Below, piece by piece: positions 60,623-64,000 of a DNA stretch of 64,000 bases. The notes beneath the pieces are model-generated. The model searched no databases. It worked only from the letters and a program-made list of their open reading frames with translations, and was not told the DNA's origin. Both the position numbers and the translations under genes were made by a program. Positions within the stretch are counted from its first letter, which is position 1. The number at the start of each line of letters is the position of its first letter. This DNA is from Lysobacter sp. K5869 (GTDB lineage: Bacteria > Pseudomonadota > Gammaproteobacteria > Xanthomonadales > Xanthomonadaceae): NCBI RefSeq assembly GCF_018847975.1, contig NZ_CP072597.1, positions 3,821,001 through 3,885,000 of the forward strand, read 5' to 3'.

Positions 60623-63600
60623 TCAACCTCCGCATTGCGCCAGCGGTTCCGGCGTCGCGGCGGCCGCGGCGGGCTTGAACGGCCCGAACCGCCCGACGTG
60701 GCTGCGGGCGTGCTGGCCCACGATTTGCCGGGCCTCGGACACCGGAATGCGCTGCACCGCGTCGGCGCACGGAATGCCGAGTTCGGCGTTGGCCTTCAAC
60801 CGGTTCATGTTCTGCCCGTTGAAGGCGGCCGTGTTGCCGCGATACAGCGCGACCATGCGTTGCTCCACGGCGCCGGAGGTCATGCGGTTGGCGATGCCGC
60901 TCACCGAATCGCCCGGGACCGTGGAATAGCGCGAGCAGCCCTCGAGCGTGCTCTGTCCGTGCGACGGCGCCTTGCAGCTGCCGCCGCCGGACGAAGCCGG
61001 AGCGCTGGGTTCGGCGACGGCCGCGGCCACCGGCGCCGCGGCGACCGCGGCGGCGGCAGCCGCTACCGGCAGCTTGGCCGAGGAGCCGCCGCCGGAAGAC
61101 GCCGCAGTCGCGGCCGGCGTCGCCGCCGTCGCGGGATCGGCTTGAGCCGGCGCCCACGGCGCGGCCGACGCCACCATCTGCGTGGTTCCGCCGAAGCTGA
61201 AGCGCAAGCCGGCTTGGACCGAGTGGGCCTGATCGTCGCCGCTCAAGTCGGCGCGGTACTCCACGAAGCCGGTGGCGGCGGGCGTGAACGCGTACGTCAG
61301 ACCCGCGCCCGCGTTGACCCGGTTGCGGTCCGGCGAGAAGCCGGCGATCGCGAACCCGGGCACCTGCGCGGCGGCGAAGTGGTTCTGCGTGCGCGGCGCG
61401 TTGTCGTTCAGATCGTGCAGGTAGCGGATGTCGAAGGTGGGACGCAGGCGCCCCGCCTTGCCGATGAAGCGCACGCCCGCGCCGACCGTGGTGGTGTCGT
61501 AGTCCTTGCCTTCCACGCGCAGGTTCGCGTCGCCGGCGCCGGTCTCGGTCACATCGTCCAGGCTCAGGCGGCTGTGGTAGACGCCGACCAGCGGCTCGAT
61601 GCTCGCGCTCGCCGTTTCGAAACGCCAGCCCGCTTCGGCCATCGCGTACCAACCGTCGGCATCGGCGTCGGCCCGGGCGGTGCGGTCGAACACGCCGACA
61701 TGGACCGGGCGGGTGACGTCGAAGCTGCTCTTGGCGTAACCGGCCGCGCCTTGCACCCACGGGCCGCCGTCGGGCCGCGGGGCGTAGCTGAGGTGGACGC
61801 CGAGGTACCACTGGTCGCCGTCCACGCGGTCGCCGCGGCGCGGCACGTCGAAGTTCGACTTGGCCATGCCGAGATGTGCGCCGGCGCGCAAGCCTTCTGC
61901 GAACGGCGCGTCCGCGCCGACGGTCAGGCCCCACAGGTCGTTGTCGATGTCGGCCAGCGTGCCGTTGCCTTGGAACGCGGCGTCGCCGCCGAAGGTGGTG
62001 GCCCAGGCGGTGAAGCCGGCGCCGGCCCGCTCGGTGCGGCCCACGTCGAGTTGCTGGCCGACGCTGCGCTGCAGGCGTTCGGCGCCGTAACGCGAGGCGC
62101 TGAGCAGCGAGCCGTAGGTTTCGCCGGTCAGCGTGTCGAACATCGGCACCGCCTGCGCCGCGGTGACGCCGCGCGCGGCGGCCACCAGTTGTTCGACCGC
62201 CGGATTGCCGCTGTCGGCCAAGGCCTGCAGCGCGTTGGCGACCGATTGCTGGTTGCCCGGCAGTCCCGGGAACTCGTTGAAGCGGTTGGCTTCCTCCAAG
62301 CGCAGGAATACATCGCCGCCTTGCGCGAACAGGCTGGCGGACAGGAACGGCAGCGCGGTCTGGGTGACCGAGGAGAAGCCGGTTCCGCTCAGGCTTTGCG
62401 CATCGACGATGCGGTAGTCGGTGATGTCGGCGTAGGACCCTGCCTGCGGCAACGCCACCACGGTGCCGCCGTTGAGCGCGGCGGCGCCGGCGACGATCAC
62501 GCTGTCGCTGACGCCGGCGCCGGTCTGGCGCAGGATCAGGCTGGAGCCCGGCGCGCTGGCGAAACTGCCGACGTTCAAGCTCGCGCCGGCCGCGCCGGTG
62601 CCGGCCGCGGCGCCGGTCGCGCCCGGAAGACCGCTCGGCGCCAGCTTGCCGGCCAGCGCCAGAGCGCCGCCGATGCTGCCGTCGCCGACCAGACTGCCGC
62701 CTGCCGCGACCGTGGTGTCGCCCGTGAGGGTTCCGTCGACCACGAGCGTGCCGCTGCCCGCGCTGGCGTCGCCGATGGAGGTGGCGAGGAAGTTGGCGGT
62801 GCTTGCGGTCGGCACCACCAGCGTGCCCGGGCCGACCAGGCTCAGGTTTTCGAAGCCGGCGAACGCGGCGCTGCGCAGGACGCCCTGCCCGCTTCCGCTC
62901 AGCGCCAGCCGGTCGACGCCGCCCTGCCCGTCGACCAGGCCGGTCACGCTGCCCAGTCCGGCCAGCGAGCTGTTGAACACGTCGTTGCCGGCGCCGAGAT
63001 TGACCGTACCGGCGAGCGCGCCCGGCGCGGACAAGGTCAACACATCGTCGGAAGCGCCGAAGTTCGCGGTTGTGCCGGCCGCGCTGCTGATGCCCGCGGT
63101 CACGCCGTCGGTCACGTTCAAGGTTCCGCCGCGGACGTCGAAACCGCCGGTGAAGCCGGACATCTCGCCGGTCAGGGCGACCGCGGACGCGCCGTCCTTG
63201 ACCAGTTGGCCCGCCCCGCTCACCGCGCCGCTCAGCGCGAACGGGTTGGCGCCGCCGAGGGTCAGCGCCGCCGAGGGCGCCACATCGACCGCGTTGGCGA
63301 TAGTCAAATTCGCGACGCTGGCTTGCAGCGCGGCGGGGCCGCCGACCTGCAGCGCGCCGGTGCCCAGCGCGGTGTTGCTGCCGACGTTCAAGGTGCCGCC
63401 GAGCAGATCGAATCCGCCGGTGAAGCTGTTGTTGCCGCTCAGCGTGACCGCGGCCGGACCGTCCAGGCTCAGGCCGCCGCTGCCGCCGATATCGCCGGTC
63501 AGCGCCAACGGCGCGGCGTTGGCGACCGAGAGATCGCCGTTCAACGCGAAGGCATTGCCGAGCGTGGCGCCGCTCAGCGAGCCCAGGTTGGCGTCGCCCG

Positions 63601-64000
63601 ACACCGTGACCAAGCCGGTGCCCAACGCGGCGTCGTGGTTGGCGACGACGGTCGATCCCGCGAGCAGTTGCACGCCGCCGCTGTAGCCGCTGTTGTCGCC
63701 GCCCAGGCTCAGCGCGCCGGTGCCGCCGACGGTCAAACCGCCGGTGCCGCTGAGCTGGCCGTTGAGGCCGAGGTCGTTGCTGCCGCCGAAGCTGAGACCG
63801 GCATTGACCGCGACGTTGTTGGCCACCGCCACGTTGGCGGACGACGCCAGCGTGGCCGCGCCGTCGACCGTCAACGCGCCGGTGCCCAGCGCGGTGTCGC
63901 TGCCCAGGGTCAGGGTGCCGCCGAGCAAATCGACGCCGCCGCCGAAGCTGTTGGCGCCGCCGAGGGTCAGGCCGGCCGGGCCGGCGAAGCTCAGCCCGCC
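60623..64000 (-). CDS. Autotransporter adhesin with FimV-like C-terminal extension (partial)
   Basis: The frame is open from the right edge (base 64000) to the stop at 60623, so 1125 or so residues of the 3' part are present and the start is outside. The passenger is a long run of Gly/Ala/Leu/Asn-rich repeats (GGTLTLGSDTALGTGAL-type units, about 62430-64000). A beta-barrel domain follows (about 61180-62050), with GFTAWATTFGGD, YLGVHLSYAP, DVTETGAGDANL and VQAGLRFSFGG. Instead of ending at the barrel it continues for about 190 residues: an Ala/Pro-rich linker, then YSTVPGDSVSGIANRM and MVALYRGNTAAFNGQNMNRLK, similar to the FimV/LysM-like peptidoglycan domain. Confidence 0.85.
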   Translation of the reverse strand, partial: GGLSFAGPAGLTLGGANSFGGGVDLLGGTLTLGSDTALGTGALTVDGAATLASSANVAVANNVAVNAGLSFGGSNDLGLNGQLSGTGGLTVGGTGALSLGGDNSGYSGGVQLLAGSTVVANHDAALGTGLVTVSGDANLGSLSGATLGNAFALNGDLSVANAAPLALTGDIGGSGGLSLDGPAAVTLSGNNSFTGGFDLLGGTLNVGSNTALGTGALQVGGPAALQASVANLTIANAVDVAPSAALTLGGANPFALSGAVSGAGQLVKDGASAVALTGEMSGFTGGFDVRGGTLNVTDGVTAGISSAAGTTANFGASDDVLTLSAPGALAGTVNLGAGNDVFNSSLAGLGSVTGLVDGQGGVDRLALSGSGQGVLRSAAFAGFENLSLVGPGTLVVPTASTANFLATSIGDASAGSGTLVVDGTLTGDTTVAAGGSLVGDGSIGGALALAGKLAPSGLPGATGAAAGTGAAGASLNVGSFASAPGSSLILRQTGAGVSDSVIVAGAAALNGGTVVALPQAGSYADITDYRIVDAQSLSGTGFSSVTQTALPFLSASLFAQGGDVFLRLEEANRFNEFPGLPGNQQSVANALQALADSGNPAVEQLVAAARGVTAAQAVPMFDTLTGETYGSLLSASRYGAERLQRSVGQQLDVGRTERAGAGFTAWATTFGGDAAFQGNGTLADIDNDLWGLTVGADAPFAEGLRAGAHLGMAKSNFDVPRRGDRVDGDQWYLGVHLSYAPRPDGGPWVQGAAGYAKSSFDVTRPVHVGVFDRTARADADADGWYAMAEAGWRFETASASIEPLVGVYHSRLSLDDVTETGAGDANLRVEGKDYDTTTVGAGVRFIGKAGRLRPTFDIRYLHDLNDNAPRTQNHFAAAQVPGFAIAGFSPDRNRVNAGAGLTYAFTPAATGFVEYRADLSGDDQAHSVQAGLRFSFGGTTQMVASAAPWAPAQADPATAATPAATAASSGGGSSAKLPVAAAAAAVAAAPVAAAVAEPSAPASSGGGSCKAPSHGQSTLEGCSRYSTVPGDSVSGIANRMTSGAVEQRMVALYRGNTAAFNGQNMNRLKANAELGIPCADAVQRIPVSEARQIVGQHARSHVGRFGPFKPAAAAATPEPLAQCGG

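Overview
The window looks like chromosome of a high-GC gammaproteobacterium of the Xanthomonadaceae, most likely Lysobacter or a close relative. The reasons are the rpsF-rpsR-rplI-dnaB-(two genes)-alr order, a xanthomonad-type CopL-CopA-CopB copper operon, a PA-domain subtilase exported protease, CRP/Clp-like sites in front of pectate lyases, and a VibH-type catechol siderophore cluster. The assignment is inferred from gene content; no rRNA or tRNA gene was seen.

Layout. 1-6.8 kb holds housekeeping genes: the end of a DUF885 protein, ribosomal proteins S6, S18 and L9, replicative helicase DnaB, a lipoprotein, a glycine-zipper protein and alanine racemase. 6.9-18.5 kb holds a secreted S8 protease, a photolyase, a 9-bp satellite array, a wax ester/diacylglycerol acyltransferase, an OmpA-like lipoprotein and a BvgA/BvgS-type two-component pair. 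18.6-24 kb holds a hypothetical protein and, on the minus strand, copL-copA-copB-cytochrome c for periplasmic copper resistance, with a CueR-like palindrome upstream. 24.6-31.3 kb is a compact plus-strand operon (entC-entE-entB-vibH-like-SIP-entA) for a 2,3-dihydroxybenzoate amide siderophore. It has no modular NRPS, so the free-standing condensation domain probably joins the catechol to a polyamine.

31.4-39 kb is an accessory patch of small genes: a TetR regulator with twin operators divergent from a MipA/OmpV porin, a MarR regulator with a perfect palindrome, and an NTF2-like secreted protein. It includes a stretch around 33-35 kb that looks poorer in GC. 39.2-41.5 kb is an OmpR/EnvZ-type two-component pair.

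34.9 kb and 41.7-58.8 kb form a pectin-use regulon: three pectate lyases, a TonB-dependent receptor, a rhamnogalacturonan acetylesterase-like SGNH protein, a type-B carboxylesterase, a TRAP transporter, a FAH/hydratase-family enzyme, kduI, kduD, a secreted cupin, kdgK and two paralogous LacI regulators. Extracellular lyases would cut pectate, the TonB receptor and TRAP system would import unsaturated oligouronides, and KduI, KduD and KdgK would convert them to 2-keto-3-deoxy-6-phosphogluconate. KdgA is not in the window. Two related operator types recur in front of these genes, and two of the lyases share a CRP/Clp-type activator promoter.

59-64 kb (minus) carries a YidB-OmpA fusion protein and the 3' part of a large autotransporter. 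The autotransporter has an unusual FimV/LysM-like extension after its beta-barrel and runs off the window.
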